64,000 nucleotides of DNA from Gambelia wislizenii. Lineage: Eukaryota > Chordata > Lepidosauria > Squamata > Crotaphytidae. A model generated the notes under the pieces. The model saw only the letters and a list, made by a program, of their open reading frames with translations, was not told the DNA's origin and searched no databases. The DNA lies in the NCBI GenBank assembly GCA_030847615.1, contig JAUMIR010000002.1, positions 114,956,309 through 115,020,308 on the forward strand. Direction: 5' to 3'. Each line of letters opens with the position of its first letter. Within the stretch, counting starts at the first letter, position 1. Of this stretch, positions 22,577 through 34,213 are shown in pieces. The translations under genes were made by a program, and so were the position numbers.

Positions 22577-23199
22577 AGAGAGGGTGTTCACATATACAGT
22601 AGTCTTCTTCCAATTTTATTTATTTATTTTTGTTCAATTTTTTCTTCAATATTTTTTGTTCAAGCATAACACTTCTGTGCTCCAGGGAGCAACTAGCACA
22701 TTGTGGTACTAATAAATATTATTAATGAGTAGAAGGGGAAAAACAATCATAAAAAAATGAATGATGTTTCTAAGACTACTAAAATGCTAATGCTAATCAT
22801 TATTATTTGGGGGAGGAATATCGAAGCAGTGTTAGGAAGGATCCTGTTACCCAATATTCTCCTGCACAGAACTGACACAAAAGGAGGCTGTTCCTTTATT
22901 GTTAGCCCCTCCCTGATACACTAATTGATCTCATACCATTAGGGATTGGAGCACAGAGCATTCTGTGGAGAGAACAGAAGGTGAGCTGTGTTTTTTTGGG
23001 AGGGGGGAGGTGTCATCCTTGACTCTTCGTATATTTTTTTTAATGCTTGTTTGGTGGCTTTTGTGTTTTTTGGCGGCCATGAGCTCTTCCTGAACACATG
23101 GTCTAAGGGGTGGCGCTTCTTCTGAGTCACTGGCTTGCTCAGGGGTGGAGCTAGCAGCCACTAGCTCTATATAACTGCTGCCTCAGTTACTGGAGCTCA
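22577..23199. other. No recognised feature
   Basis: AT-rich to mixed sequence, with poly-T runs at 22620-22660 and 23030-23040. No repeat ends identified. Confidence 0.4.
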
Positions 23200-23769
23200 G
23201 GAGATTTTCAGACAGAAATGAAAAAAGCGTTCCCATTTCACAACCTCCTCTCCTGCCCCTCTCCTATCCCTGTCACACGAAAAAAGGAAAACTTTTCAGA
23301 CCTACCTTTTCCGCACCTCGTTCCCTCAGCAGAGCTGCCCAGGAGTGAAAGGAGCTTGAACAGAGCTCCTTTCATTTGTTGGACTGAAATCCGGCTACTC
23401 TTGCAAGAAGACGAGAGCGTGGGAAATTCAAACTGTAAAAGCAAAATAAAAGACAAAAAGTTACAGTAAGCATCTAAACACACTTAAAACTTTACAAGTT
23501 ACCTGGGGAGGGTCATAAAAATTGTGTCACTGTGATGCCCCGATCTCACCTGAAAGTGTTGTGGCACGGACCGCCCATTGATGCTGGCATCATGCCAGCA
23601 TAACAGGCACCTTTTCACTTGCATGACATTCCATTATAGAAATGGAACGGGAGATCTATTCATAACTTAGCGCATGAATAAAAAGAAGCACTGGTGTAAT
23701 GATAGCCGAATGAGAGCATGACCGCATGGGAACGATGTCATCTGAAACGGAAGCCCTTTGGCTATCTCC
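23200..23769. mobile_element. Family M TIR element (about 570 bp)
   Basis: Starts GGAGATTTTCAGACAGAAAT and ends 'gctatctcc'. Interior blocks 'ttgcaagaagacgagagcgt', 'ttacctggggagggtcataa' and 'gcccattgatgctggcat' recur in the copies at 25492 and 59819. The right end is more worn than the left and the 3-bp flanks (TCA and TGG) no longer match. Non-coding. Confidence 0.75.
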
Positions 23770-24114
23770 TGGCACTCATGTAACGTCGCGTTTAGTATAT
23801 TTGATAATCTCCTTAGTCTCTAAGACCATATCAGTAACAATTATTATAGTCTGAAAGCAGTGAAAAAGAATAACTGCAGGGATAGAGGTTATTGTCTGCT
23901 GCAATGTGTGCGCAATGTTTGTCTGCTTGCCAGAAAACTTCACTGACACCAGTGCAAACTGGTGGCTCTCTTGAAAGAGAAGGTAAATGCACTGGTAAAT
24001 GTTGAGCCTCTTCAACACATCAGAGAACACAAGGACTTCCTGGGTAGAACAGAGGGAAATTGATCCTACAGAATCAACAGGAAGAAACTGACAATGAAAA
24101 TGAAGAGGACTGTA

Positions 24115-24385
24115 CAGTACCCGTATACATGGGGGATTGGTTCTAGGGCCCCCCATGGATGGCGAATTTCACAGATAATAGTGAACACCATCCAGGGGGG
24201 CCATACCGGAGGAAAGGGGGATGAGTTCACTCCTCCACCCCCTTCGCCCCGCTGTGGGAGTGATCACAAGGGCAAAGGGGGAAGGGGAGGTGAGATCCTG
24301 CCTCTCTCTCCCTTCTCCCCACCATCTCCAACCCTGGATAATTGAATCCACAGTTGGCAAATCATTAGATACGAGAGTGCTACTC
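24115..24385. mobile_element. Tigger/pogo-like MITE inside CR1 ORF1
   Basis: Begins CAGTACCCGTATACATGGG after TA (24113-24114) and ends near 'acgagagtgctactc', followed by TA. CR1 ORF1 text lies on both sides. The C/G-rich centre (cctccacccccttcgcccc) resembles the related partial copy at 54050-54247. Confidence 0.7.
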
Positions 24386-24589
24386 TAATACTGAGAGAGC
24401 ACCCTGGAGGACAGTCACCATCAGGAGCAGACCATGCACAAGAGATTCAGAACCACGCCTACTAAGCAATCACTTCCTACATCTTCCTGAAGTTAACGGT
24501 GGTGAAGATACACAAATAGAAGATAGCAGCAATAGACACTGCATACCAGGGAAGGAGCCAACCTGCCCACCAACTGCAGTGAGAAAAAA

Positions 24590-25117
24590 AGAAAGGTGCT
24601 GGTGTTAGGGGATTCATTGCTCAGGGGTATAGAGGGAACTGTGTGCCAGCCCGACAAGGTGAATCAGGAAGGGTGCTGTTTCCCTGGTATGCATATCCAG
24701 GATGTCTCTGACAAGTTGCCAAAGCTCATCAGGAACACAGAGCAGTACCCATTCCTTCTGATTCATATAGGCACCAACGACACTGCAAAGAACACCTTTA
24801 AAATCCACACAAGTGATCAAACTGGACCAGTGGAGAGCATTTGGATAAAGATAAATGGAGAAAGAAATAAAAACAACATTGTGGTAGGAATTTACTACAG
24901 GCCACCAAATAACAATGAGGTGGTGGATGAAGTTTTTCTGAAACAAATCTCAGAAATCCCCAAGAAGCAAGAACTGGTAGTTTTGGGGGACTTAAATTAT
25001 CCTAATATCCACTGGGAGATGAGTTCTGCTAAACACAGACTCTCCAACAAATTCCTGGTGTGCCTTGCATATAATTTCTTCTTTCAAAGGTGGAGGAAGG
25101 GAAAAGGGGATAAGTAA
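24590..25117 (+). pseudogene. CR1 ORF1 esterase fused by deletion to ORF2 endonuclease
   Basis: VLVLGDSLLRGIEG carries the GDS motif of the SGNH esterase domain in CR1 ORF1, and LLIHIGTNDTA the GTND block. At about residue 76 this passes directly to GPVESIWIKIN, NIVVGIYYRPPNN and LVVLGDLNYPNIHWE, the APE-type endonuclease start of ORF2. The rest of ORF1 and the ORF2 start are missing, so a deletion created an in-frame fusion of two proteins. It is a fossil without a promoter. The open length (173 residues) is longer than chance but need not be meaningful. Confidence 0.85.
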
Positions 25118-25491
25118 TTCTGGACTTGATCCTGACCAATAGGGAGGAGTTGGTCAGTGGAATCAAAGCAGTTGGTACTGTAGGGAGTAGTGACTATGTA
25201 ATGCTAGAATTCATGATTGTGGGATAGGTCAAAGAAGAGTACTGTATAGTCAAACACAGATCTTGGATTTCAGGAAAGCTGATTTTATCAAGTTCAGGGA
25301 AATATTGGGCAGAATCCCATGACTAGAGATGCTAAAGGAAAAAAGACACCCACCATAGGTGGAATTTCATGAAGAAGGAGTTGCTAAAAGCACATTCACA
25401 AACAATTTCATGGAAGATGAAAAATGGAAAACATCTGAAAAAGCCAACATGGCTGCACAGTAAACTTGAGGAGGAAAATTAAAAAGCGTAT

Positions 25492-26062
25492 GGACTTTAT
25501 CAAATCATCCCATGTTACTGTTCTTTTGCCGGCATAAATTGTGGCGATTTTATGCCTGCAAAAGAACCCCACCAACACCACACTTACCTTGAGCAGCATC
25601 AATGAGGCTTCCCCAGAAGTAACCGAGCACAAATGGAGCTCCATTTACTTCCAGGGTTGAGATCTCACGGATTCTTGCAAGAAGACACTTGCGTAGGAAA
25701 TTTTAAAATTAAAGAAAAAAATACACAAAAAGTACAGCAAAGCACAAAAACGCACTAATAAATTCCCAAGTATATTGGAGGGGGGGGGTCATAAAAAGAG
25801 CGTACCCTACCTGGCTGTTGCGAGCTCACCCAGAAGGGTTTGCCCATTGATGCAGCATTCACATGTGTACAACGGTGCGCAGATTCCAACTGCTGGCAAC
25901 AAATCACTACAGGAGATCTATTGATGGCTTGGTCCATCAATAAAATAGGACGGCTTATTGACTTGACATGATCACAAAAGGACAACGTCGTCTGGTATGT
26001 GCGCCCTTTCGTGATCATTAGGTATCCTTATGATGTGGTATTTGCCTGGTCTGATAAAGTCC
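25492..26062. mobile_element. Family M TIR element inserted in CR1 (571 bp)
   Basis: GGACTTTATCAAATC at 25492 and GACTTTATCA-type inverse TCTGATAAAGTCC to 26062 are the terminal repeats. TAT flanks both sides (25489-25491 and 26063-26065), a 3-bp duplication. CR1 coding text resumes after it. The interior shares 'ttgcaagaagacacttgcgt', 'cacccagaagggtttgccca' and 'gacaacgtcgtctgg' with other family M copies. Confidence 0.85.
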
Positions 26063-26756
26063 TATGTATAAAGAATTGAAGGAAGGACAAATCACCAAGG
26101 AAGAATACAGATGCGTAGCCCAAGCTTACAGGAAAAAGCATAAGGAAAGCTAAAGCTTAAAATGAGTTGAGACTGGCTAGGGAAGCAAGGAGCAACAAAA
26201 AGCGGGTTTTCAAATTTGTTCGAAGCAAGAGAGTGATTAGGGAAATGGTGGAACCACTGCTCAGCAAGGATGGTAAAATGCTAGCAGATCACAATTAAAA
26301 GGCAGAACTGCTCAATACCTATTTTACTTCAGCCCCCCCCCCCAAAAGAGGACTATGTGCTTCAGCAAAGACCTTGGGAAAGAATCCAGGTTGCAAATCA
26401 AGATTGATAAGGAGTTAGTCAGGAATCACAGTTAACCTAAATGAGTTCAGATCTGCAGGGCCAGATGAACTGCATCCCAGAGTATTGAAGGAACTTGCTG
26501 ACATACCACAGAACCACTTGCCATCATTTTAGAGAAATCTTGGAGAATGGGTGAGGTGCCAGAGGACTGGAGATGAGCAAACATTGGCCCTCTCCTCACA
26601 ATCACAAAAAAAAGGGGGGGGGGAGAAAGAAAAAAAGGCAAGAAAGAAGATCCAGGAAGCTATAGGCCAGTCAGCCTGACCTCAATACCAGGAAAAATAT
26701 TAGAATGGATTATACAGGAGTCTGTTTGCAAGTATCTTGATGATACTGCAGTGATA

Positions 26757-27560
26757 CAGTGATGGGCAACCTTTTGAGCTTGGTGTGTCAAACTTTGCCA
26801 AAAAACTGAGCATAACTCGAGTAGTGTGTCACTTAGAGAAAAAACATTATTTCACGGTATTTACTGTTTAAATAACATAAATATATACAGCTGCCCCTCC
26901 ACATTCGCGACTTCGACTATTCGCAGAAAGCCTCCAACCCGCACGTTTCCCCCCTCCCTTCCGAAGGCACCAACGGGCTTCTCATGAAGCCTGTCGCTGC
27001 CTTGGCAAGGGGAGGGTGGGGAGCCTCCCACCCACACTCTTTCCTTCCTCCCTTCTCAAGGCACCAACGGGCTTCCAAGACTCCCGCCCGCTGCCTTCCC
27101 CGGCATTTCCGAGGCGGCTCTGGGGCTTCGAAGCCCTGGAGCCCCCTCGGGAAAGCCTGGGAGAGGCCAGGCAGACTCCTGCCCACCCTCCCGCCAGCCC
27201 ACCGCCTTCCCCAGCCTTTCCAAGGCAGCTCCAGGGCTTCGAAGCCCCGTAGCCCCCTCAGGAAGGCCGGGGACAGGCCGGGCAGACTCCTGCCGACCCG
27301 CCCTCTGTCTTACCCAGCCTTTCCAAGGGGGCTACGGGGAAGTAGGAGGCCTCAGGGGTGGTGGTGGCGATCGGGGCTTCACAGCCCCACCTGCCACTTT
27401 CCTCCCCCCTCCCTAAAGTGGTGATTGGGGCTTCAAAGCCCCATCCGCCATTTTAGGGATGGTGGTGAGGTTGTGGGGGGAGGGGGGAAGCCTAGCCGCA
27501 TGTCACCACATGGCTACGCGTGTCAGTGGTGACATGCATGTCATAGGTTCGCCATCACCG
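26757..27560. mobile_element. hAT-like element inserted in CR1, itself split
   Basis: The left end CAGTGATGGGCAACCTTTTG and the right end GGTTCGCCATCACCG are inverted repeats of the Charlie-like hAT type. The inner 'gtgtgtcaaact' and 'catgtcataggttcgcc' pair with them. The CR1 RT frame continues on either side (ending '..CKYLDDTA', resuming 'SQHGFIKNKSC'). A GC-rich TA-type element occupies 26888-27490 within it, so this point is nested three deep. Confidence 0.75.
26888..27490 (+). mobile_element. GC-rich Tigger-like element, left end clear
   Basis: Starts CAGCTGCCCCTCCACATTCG after TA, followed by 'cgacttcgactattcgcag'. The same opening occurs at 43672. The rest is a CpG-rich low-complexity block with repeated 'ggggcttcgaagccc' palindromes and three 'gggaaagcctgggagaggcc'-like units. 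The right end is not recognisable. The long frames in it (for example 26984-27424) are P/R/S-rich and have no family resemblance. Confidence 0.55.
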
Positions 27561-28300
27561 GATTAGTAGGAGCCAGCATGGGTTTATCAAGAACAAATCC
27601 TGCTAAACTAACCTTATATATCTTTTATTGATTGGGCCACTAGTTTAATAGATAGTGGGCATCCTGTGGATGTAATTTATCTGGATTTCAGCAAAGCATT
27701 TGATAAGGTCCCCCATGGTATTTTGATTAGCAAACAGACTAAATGTGGAATAGATGGAAACATCATCAGATGGATTCATAATTAGTTGGAAAATCATGCT
27801 CAAAGTGTTGTCATCAGTGGCTATGCTTCAAATTGAAAGCAGGTCTCAAGTGGAGTGCTGCAGGATTCTGTCTTGGAGCTCACGGTCTTTAATATTTTTA
27901 TCAATTATTTAGATGTTAAGTGGAAGGAATCCTAATCAGATTTGCAGATAATACAAAACTGAAAGGGGTAGCTAACACATTGGAAGATAGGAACAGAATT
28001 TAAAAGGACCTTGATAAACTAGAAAAGAGGGCTGAAATTAATAAAATGAAATTTAATAGAGGCAAATGCAAAATTCTCCATTTAGGTCACAAAAACCAAA
28101 CGCATGGGTATAGAATGGGGGATACGTGGCTCAGCAGTACTACATGTGAAAAGGACCTTGAGATTATCATTGATCATAAATTGAACATGACACAGCAGTG
28201 TGATGCTGCAGCAAAGATCAATTCTATTTTAGCCTGCGTTAATAAAAGCATAGTTTCCAAGCTGAGGGAAGTAATAGTCCCCCCTTTATCCTGTGCTGGG
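27561..28300 (+). pseudogene. CR1 reverse-transcriptase remnant
   Basis: Blocks recognisable across frames: SQHGFIKNKSC, VIYLDFSKAFDKVPHGILI (RT block A with catalytic Asp), IDYLDVKW-like text after a worn block B, the YADDT-equivalent replaced by 'FADNTK' text, then MKFNRGKCKILHLGHKN and STTCEKDLEIIIDHKLNMT. These are the C-terminal RT/thumb signatures of CR1 ORF2. Stops interrupt every frame. Confidence 0.88.
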
Positions 28301-28818
28301 CAGGCCACATTTGGAGTACATTGTTCAGTTCTGGGTGCCTCATTTTAAGAAGAGTTTTGACAAGATAGAATGGGTTCAGAGAAGGGCAACAAGAATGGTA
28401 AGAGGTGCAGAGAACAAAACATATGAGGAGGGGTTGAACAAGCTGGACGTGTTCAGCTTGGCAAAGAGAAGATTGAGGGGTGACATGATTACACCCTTTA
28501 GATACCCCAAGGCCTGCCTCAAAGAGGAGGGTGCAGGCTTGTTTGCTGCTGCCTCAGAGGTAGAGAACTAGGTCTAATTGTTCTAAGTTACAGCAAGGTA
28601 GATTTCGGTTGGCCATTAGAAGGAACTTCTTGGTAGTGAGAGAGGTTTGGCAATGGAACCAATTGCCTAGAGAGCCGGTGGGGTCTCCTTCTCTGGATGT
28701 CCTCAAAAAGAGGCTGGACAACTACCTGCAGGGGATGATTTAGCTGGAGATCCTGCACTGAGCAGGAGAGATTGGACCTAATGGCCCATAGAGCCTCTTC
28801 CAGCTCTATGATTCTATG

Positions 28819-30236
28819 GTTCGTAAATAAGAATGCTGGCCACCAACAGGTTTTCAGCATGCTAATCAAATCAGGCACCCCAGCTATGGAGCAAGATCCC
28901 ATTTAATTAATCACAATGTCACTTAACGCAGAGCTCATCTGCTCCCCAGCTGGCTCCTTCTTGCCTCCTGCCTTTCACCTCCTTTTTTTCACGTTTTTCT
29001 CACTTGGGTTCTCCATGGTTTGTTTATTTTCCATTCTAGCTTATGTGCATATTCTTGGCCAAGCTCTTAACCCCGTTCCCACAGATCCTTTTAATAAAGG
29101 CAGCATTAGTTAGCAATAACCAGCCCAGTCTGAATCCCTGCCAAGCTTTGAGAATCCCATCTAATCCCCTTCCTCCATCCATTTGCTTTGTGCACTAAAC
29201 TCTGTGGCCCAGTAGAGCAGAAATGACCTCATCCAGGTTGTCCGGGCACATGTCACAACATTACCATGGAGGAGCAGCTTCCTCCAAGTCCTGGGATATA
29301 GCAAATATCTGACCTTTGTCCCTTACCCCTGCTTTTGAGGGGGCACACTTGACTAGCCAGACTTCTGTCATCAGCACCCTGTGCCATCATTCTTCTGATC
29401 TCATTTTCATTTTCTCTAAAGCTTTATGGGAAAGAGGGGGGATAGGAGTTGCCCAAGCAACCAAACTCTTGCTTACAGAAGGGAGAGGGAAAGGAGAAAA
29501 GGGCAAGATGTGGCTGGGATAAAGCAGATTCATTCTCAGGGTGAAATCACTTGCAGTCATGATGCTACAAAAATTAATCAAGAGCAGCCCTTCTCAGTGA
29601 CAATTGTTTTGAGTGGTCCCACTGGCTGACTGGGCCCAGCCACCCCCATTCCATTCAAAATGTAGCCCTCCAGATGTTGTAACTCTGTTGTCCCTCACCA
29701 CTGGCTATGCTGGTTGGAGCTGATGGGAGGTGCAGTCTAACAACATCTGTAGAGCCACACATCTCCCACTCCTCTGACCAAGGTGACAACAGGTAACTGA
29801 GGAGGAGGAGGCATCTGGTTGCTAGGCAGCACCATAGGCCTAAGTCTCCTCCTTGCTATGGTGGATAGAGAGGGTGAGCAAGAGAGGAGGTCATCAGAGC
29901 AACTATTCCTGCCCTGCAACCCTTGGATATAGGATGGAATATAAATATTTAAATACACAAATAAAGTGGCAACACTCAGGGAGGTGTAGCAGGAGAGGAA
30001 GGGCTTGCTGGCAGGAGATTCCCCCCTTCCCTTTTCTTTTCCAGCCTCTGTTGAAATGGCAGAAGAAACGGGGAGACATTATTTACTACTTGCTATAAAA
30101 GACACCCATTGGGTTTCTTTTCCTTCAGAATAAATTTGGCAGTGTTAAACTTTTTTTTTTCAAAGACAGACTTAAAATCACCTTTAGTTAGTCTGTAATG
30201 GAATCAATGGAAAATGCCCAGGGCTACTCTCCTATA
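28819..30236. other. Mostly unique sequence with one small MITE
   Basis: 29655-29755 is a short inverted-repeat MITE: 'ccctccagatgttgtaac' pairs with 'aacaacatctgtagagcc' around 'ggctatgctggttggagctg'. At 29920-29975 'ggatataggatggaatataa' followed by 'aaataaa' looks like an L2-type tail. No genes are seen. Confidence 0.5.
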
Positions 30237-30522
30237 CATGTTTATTTATTTGTTCTTATCAGTTATGTTAATCTCTTGCCTTTCTTCCAATGAGCTCAAG
30301 CAGACATTCATGACTGTCTTCCTCACAACAAAATCCTTGCAATAATCATGTAATCATTTAGTCTGCCCTCATGCAAGATAATCAATCTTCCTACACCTTT
30401 AAGGAAATCACACACCCCAGCTCACTTAACCCTGTCTTCATCTTCTTTCACCCCTTTTCCTGCAACCCTAATTATACTCTTACTTTTTGTTGTTGTGTGC
30501 CTTCAAACCATTTCTGACTTAT
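30237..30522 (-). mobile_element. LINE/SINE tail fragments
   Basis: 'tttatttatttgttcttatc ... cttgcctttcttccaatgag' (30240-30300) is an antisense L2-type tail. 30487-30522 (ttgttgttgtgtgccttcaa, accatttctgactta) is the antisense 3' tail of a tRNA SINE, cut by the CR1 that starts at 30524. Confidence 0.6.
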
Positions 30523-30523
30523 A

Positions 30524-31246
30524 CACAAACAGAGGATGGGGGATATTTGGCTCAGCAGTACTACATGTGGAAAGGGCCTTGGGATTATTGTTGATCATAA
30601 ATTGAACATGACACAGCAGTGTGATGCTGCAGCAAAGAAGGCAAATGCTATTTAGCCTGCATTAATAGAAGCATAGTTTCCAAGTTGGGGGAAGAAATAG
30701 TCCCACTATATTCTGTGCTGGTCAGGCCTCATTTGGAGTAATGTGTTAAGTTCTGGGGGCCTCATCTTAACAAGGATATAGACATGTTGGAGCAGGTTCA
30801 GAGAAGGACAACAAGGATTATAAGATGTATGGAGAATAGAACATATGACAAAAGGTTGAGGGAGCTGGGCATGTCCAGTTTCATGAAGAGAAGACTGAGG
30901 GGTGACATGATTGCACTCTTTAAATACCCCAAGGTCTGTCACAAGGAGGGGGAGGCAAGCTTGTTCTCTCCTGCCCCAGAAGGTAGGACTAGGTCTAATG
31001 GCTTTAAATTACAGGAAGGTAGATTTCAATTGAACATTGGAATGAACTTCTTGACAGTGAGAACAGGTTCAGCAATGGAAACAATTGCCTAGAGAGGTGG
31101 TGGGGTCTCCTTCTCTGGATGTCTTCAAAAAAGAGACTGAACAGCTATGTACTGAGGATGCTTTAGCTGGAGATCCTGCATGGAGCAGGGATTTGGACCT
31201 GGTGGCCCATGAAGCCCCTTCCAACCCTACGATTCTTTGAATCTAT
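30524..31246 (+). mobile_element. CR1, 5'-truncated, C-terminal region and 3' UTR
   Basis: Broken frames give the CR1 ORF2 C-terminus: [39 protein letters not shown], then FNIGMNFLTVRTG. The 3' UTR has 'ggtctccttctctggatgtc' and 'ggacctggtggcccatgaag', ending near GATTCTTTGAATCTATG. The 5' end truncates within the RT C-terminal region and cuts into a SINE tail. Confidence 0.9.
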
Positions 31247-31247
31247 G

Positions 31248-31365
31248 TGAGGTAGCTCAAGCTCTGAGAAGGATGTGAGCGGCTGGCCCAAGGTCACCCA
31301 GTGAGATTCAGGGCTCTGTGGGGACTTGACCCTCAATCTCCCAAGTCCCAGTCCAACACACAAGC
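31248..31365 (-). mobile_element. Degraded tRNA-derived SINE head
   Basis: Antisense to 'gttggactgggacttggga' (A-box side), 'gagggtcaagtcccc' (B-box side) and 'tcactgggtgaccttgggcc'. It follows the CR1 end directly. Tail not present. Confidence 0.55.
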
Positions 31366-31399
31366 ATGCAATGGTTCAATTGGTAAACCCCACTGTATT

Positions 31400-31895
31400 G
31401 CTTTTACCAATAATGGGACTTTGTGGTGACCAAAGTTTGGGACCAGGCCAACATCTGCACTGGGACCAGAATGTTATTTTTCCTGGGAGACAGTAAGAGC
31501 AACAGGCAGGGCAGTGCATTCACTGGACTAAAAACATCAGTTGAAGCATGGTTTATTCTAAGCTGCACAAGAAGCCAGTGGGCTACTACCAAGCAGATAT
31601 TTCTTTCCAATCTGCCTGGCACCAAGTGTTAGTTTATATGACCATGCCATGCATCATAGAAAGTGACAGAGACAGCCTCACCAAGACACTGACTGTTGAA
31701 ACTTTGGCACTGTTCCTGAGGTGTGATGGCATTATGGACCAAACCAGAATTGACAAAATTTATGTAATGATGAAAGTCATTACAAAATTTGGAGATGAAA
31801 AGGAGTGCTTTCTTAATGCCAGCATACCCTGCAGCTCTGATGACAAAAGAGTGCTGAACACAGTTGGCAAACTTTCAGGACACAGTTGGATCTAA
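31400..31895 (+). pseudogene. Unrecognised coding-like segment with one frameshift
   Basis: Two overlapping + frames (31423-31632 and 31548-31895) have protein-like composition: VTKVWDQANICTGTRMLFFL, then VGYYQADISFQSAWHQVLVY, ETLALFLRCDGIMDQTRIDK and IYVMMKVITKFGDEKECFLN. A frameshift would join them. I do not recognise the family. There are no introns, no nearby promoter and no poly-A tail that I can see. It could be a processed pseudogene, part of an unfamiliar transposon, or chance. Confidence 0.3.
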
Positions 31896-32010
31896 AGCAG
31901 CTAAAAACTCATGTGTATCTCATTCCACTCATGTGTATCTTCCTTGGTCACAGATTATAGCAGTCAGGTTGTTGGCTCCAATAATGTACTATTAATACAA
32001 GGTTATAAGA

Positions 32011-32252
32011 CCCAATGTGCTGTAGTGATTTGAGCGCTGGACTACAGCTCTAGAAACCAGGGTTCAATCCCTGCTCAGCCATGGAAACCCACTGGATGAC
32101 CTTGGGCAAATCACACTCTCTCAGCCTCAGAGGAAGGCAAAGGCAAACCTCCTCCGAACAAATCTTGCCTAGAAAACTCAGTGATAGCTTCATCTTAGGG
32201 TCACCATAAGTTGGAAATGATTTGAAGGCACGCTACAACAATGAAGACTGAA
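32011..32252 (+). mobile_element. tRNA-derived SINE, near full length
   Basis: Head 'caatgtgctgtagtgatttg' with A box, B box 'ggttcaatccctg', body 'catggaaacccactggatga', tail 'agggtcaccataagttgga', ending CTACAACAATG. Same family as 15661, 37950 and 59299. Confidence 0.9.
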
Positions 32253-33168
32253 AGGTGACTTTAGTTATTTTAATTCTGTGTCTTAATTTTTTTACTCATC
32301 TACTTGTTTTAGCCTAATAATCTTGTTCCTAATTCAAGACTATACTGCCAACTGCACAAAAAAAAAAACTTATTTCCTACTACACTTTCTATTTTCTCAC
32401 TGCACAAAATGTGACCAGCTGTACCTTAGAATAGTGCCTGCATTTAAGGTTTTCATCTTCTCTAGGAAGACAATATGCACCTTTGCAGGCTACCTGCAAG
32501 GAACAGATGAGTTCCTTGGAAGCCACAGGAATGCTTTCCTGGCCCAAGAAAGTTATTTTGAATAGGTTCTCCTCAGTACAGCTGGCAAAGATTTATCAGG
32601 AGGAACCTGGTGTGTGCCCTGAGCTTGCAGATTTCTAGGGCCTGCATCCAACCATTCCTTTTCAATCTATAAAATGCATAAACAGATTTTCACAACTATG
32701 CTGTAAGCCTGTGCTGCTCTTTCCTCCAAAGGAAGCTGGCCTCTACTGAGAAGTTAACTAATTTCTAAGAGCTTAGGGAAGTGGGAGAGAGAATTACTAG
32801 TTATTAACCAAAGTGTTCCAGCAGAAATTCAATAACGTGCTGGGAATGTCTTCTTTGAAAAGCCTGTGCCTGCCAGAATCTGCTTATTCTCATCACTGAG
32901 TAGCTTACAGTCCACCTCCAAAGGCACTGAACTAACAAACACAACTCCAGGGCAGGCTTGACCCTGGGCATCTCCTATTATATACATTAAATCCGCCACT
33001 ATCCTATCTTGCTACTTTGCAGAATAAGTGAGCTCAACACCACCAGAAGGTGCTGAGAATTGTAAACTTATAGTTGCAAGTTATCCAGATTGTAAAAGAG
33101 TGCTGAAATGAGGTGAGGAGGTACAGCAGCTGCCCCAGTCCCAGTCTCCTTTCTTAGAGCCTATAGAC
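32253..33168. other. No recognised feature
   Basis: Unique-looking sequence. Short frames carry no recognisable domains. Confidence 0.4.
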
Positions 33169-33345
33169 ATACAGTGTGGTGCAGACTGGCACCTGGGGAA
33201 ACCAGGTTCAAGTCCCCACTGAAGCATGATGACTGGATGACCTTAAGCCAGTCATTCACTTTCTCAGCCTGACATAGCCACCTCACTGGATTGGTGTGCT
33301 GACCATGTGGAGGAGAGCTGCCAAATAAATAAACAACATAACCCA
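33169..33345 (+). mobile_element. tRNA-derived SINE, different subfamily
   Basis: Head 'acagtgtggtgcagactgg', B box 'ggttcaagtcccc', body 'ccttaagccagtcattcact', and a tail 'gctgccaaataaataaacaa' instead of the CCATAAGTCG hairpin. The tail resembles that of L2-type elements, so this SINE probably used a different LINE partner from the BovB-tailed class. Confidence 0.7.
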
Positions 33346-34110
33346 ACCTACAAGGTCTCCTCAGTTTTTGCAAGGCATTCCAAGCAATGCAAGTTTAACA
33401 AAGAAGGGAAACAGAGGCAATCCTGTTGCATTTCCTCATCATTCATTCATTCATGCATTCATTTCTGTGCTCTTTGACCACCTGCACAGGGCTGGACATT
33501 TTGCCCATACCCTTAAAGGACTCATTGAAGTAAAACAGCTGTAGCCTACCATACTAAAATTAGCCATTAAACAGTGCTGGAATCTCATAGACCTACTGAA
33601 TGATTGCATTCACTGCCTTGCAAAACCCTTCTTCCCCCTTCCTGCCCCATGGCTGAACCCTGACACTAAATCTCTCCATAATGCAGACTCAAGGTTAATG
33701 GAGAACAGGAAGGGAGGCTATGGTTAGGGATGCTTTCATGAATTCTGTAATGCAACACTCAGGCAAAAGAATGCCCATAAAGAGCATAAGAGCCAACGGT
33801 GTATGAATTTAGGCTACAACTGGACATTAGGGGTAAAGGAGGAAGAGAAAAATCCTTACTTATTTCGGATTTAATTTCCTGTTGGCATATTGACAAAGAA
33901 GAGCAAAGAGAATGCTTTAAAGAAATGTTGGAAATCTTCCCTGAGGAGGAGGATGGGAGAGCAGCAGAATGGTGTATGTATGGACAGGCATCCTGTCATT
34001 GCTTGGCATGACTGGCTAAGGAAAGACAAGCAAGCATCTATGGTAGATGGTGAATATGGAGATCTTAGCAAGGTTATCAGTCAAATCCCATCTGTAAGCC
34101 TAAAACCTAG
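33346..34110. other. No recognised feature
   Basis: Contains a short (CATT)n run near 33442-33462. No repeat ends or genes recognised. Confidence 0.4.
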
Positions 34111-34213
34111 TGCCCTCCAGATGTTTTGGACTATAACACCCACAGTCTATGTCTACTGGCCATGCTGGTCAGGACTGAGAGGAATTGTGGTCCAAAACAT
34201 CTGGAGAGTGCCA
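34111..34213. mobile_element. Palindromic hAT-like MITE (~100 bp)
   Basis: 'ccctccagatgttttggact' pairs with 'ggtccaaaacatctggag', and the centre reads 'ctactggccatgctggtcag'. Short, almost fully palindromic and non-coding. Similar small elements lie at 29655 and 59665. Confidence 0.75.

Larger units (their letters stand above)
23800..28818 (+). mobile_element. CR1 LINE with at least three nested insertions
   Basis: Segments in order: ORF1 N-terminal remnant (about 23850-24114), ORF1 continuation and esterase (24386-24830), endonuclease (24831-25491), pre-RT and RT (26063-26756, 27561-28300), C-terminal region and 3' UTR (to 28818), ending AGCTCTATGATTCTATGG. Interruptions are at 24115-24385, 25492-26062 and 26757-27560. 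A further internal deletion joins the esterase to the endonuclease. CR1 inserts by target-primed reverse transcription and ends in ATTCTATG-type repeats. Many stops make this copy inactive. Confidence 0.9.

Noticed and set aside
26984..27424. 146-codon frame as coding exon in a CpG island
   Set aside because: Repeated low-complexity GC-rich text inside a nested DNA transposon.
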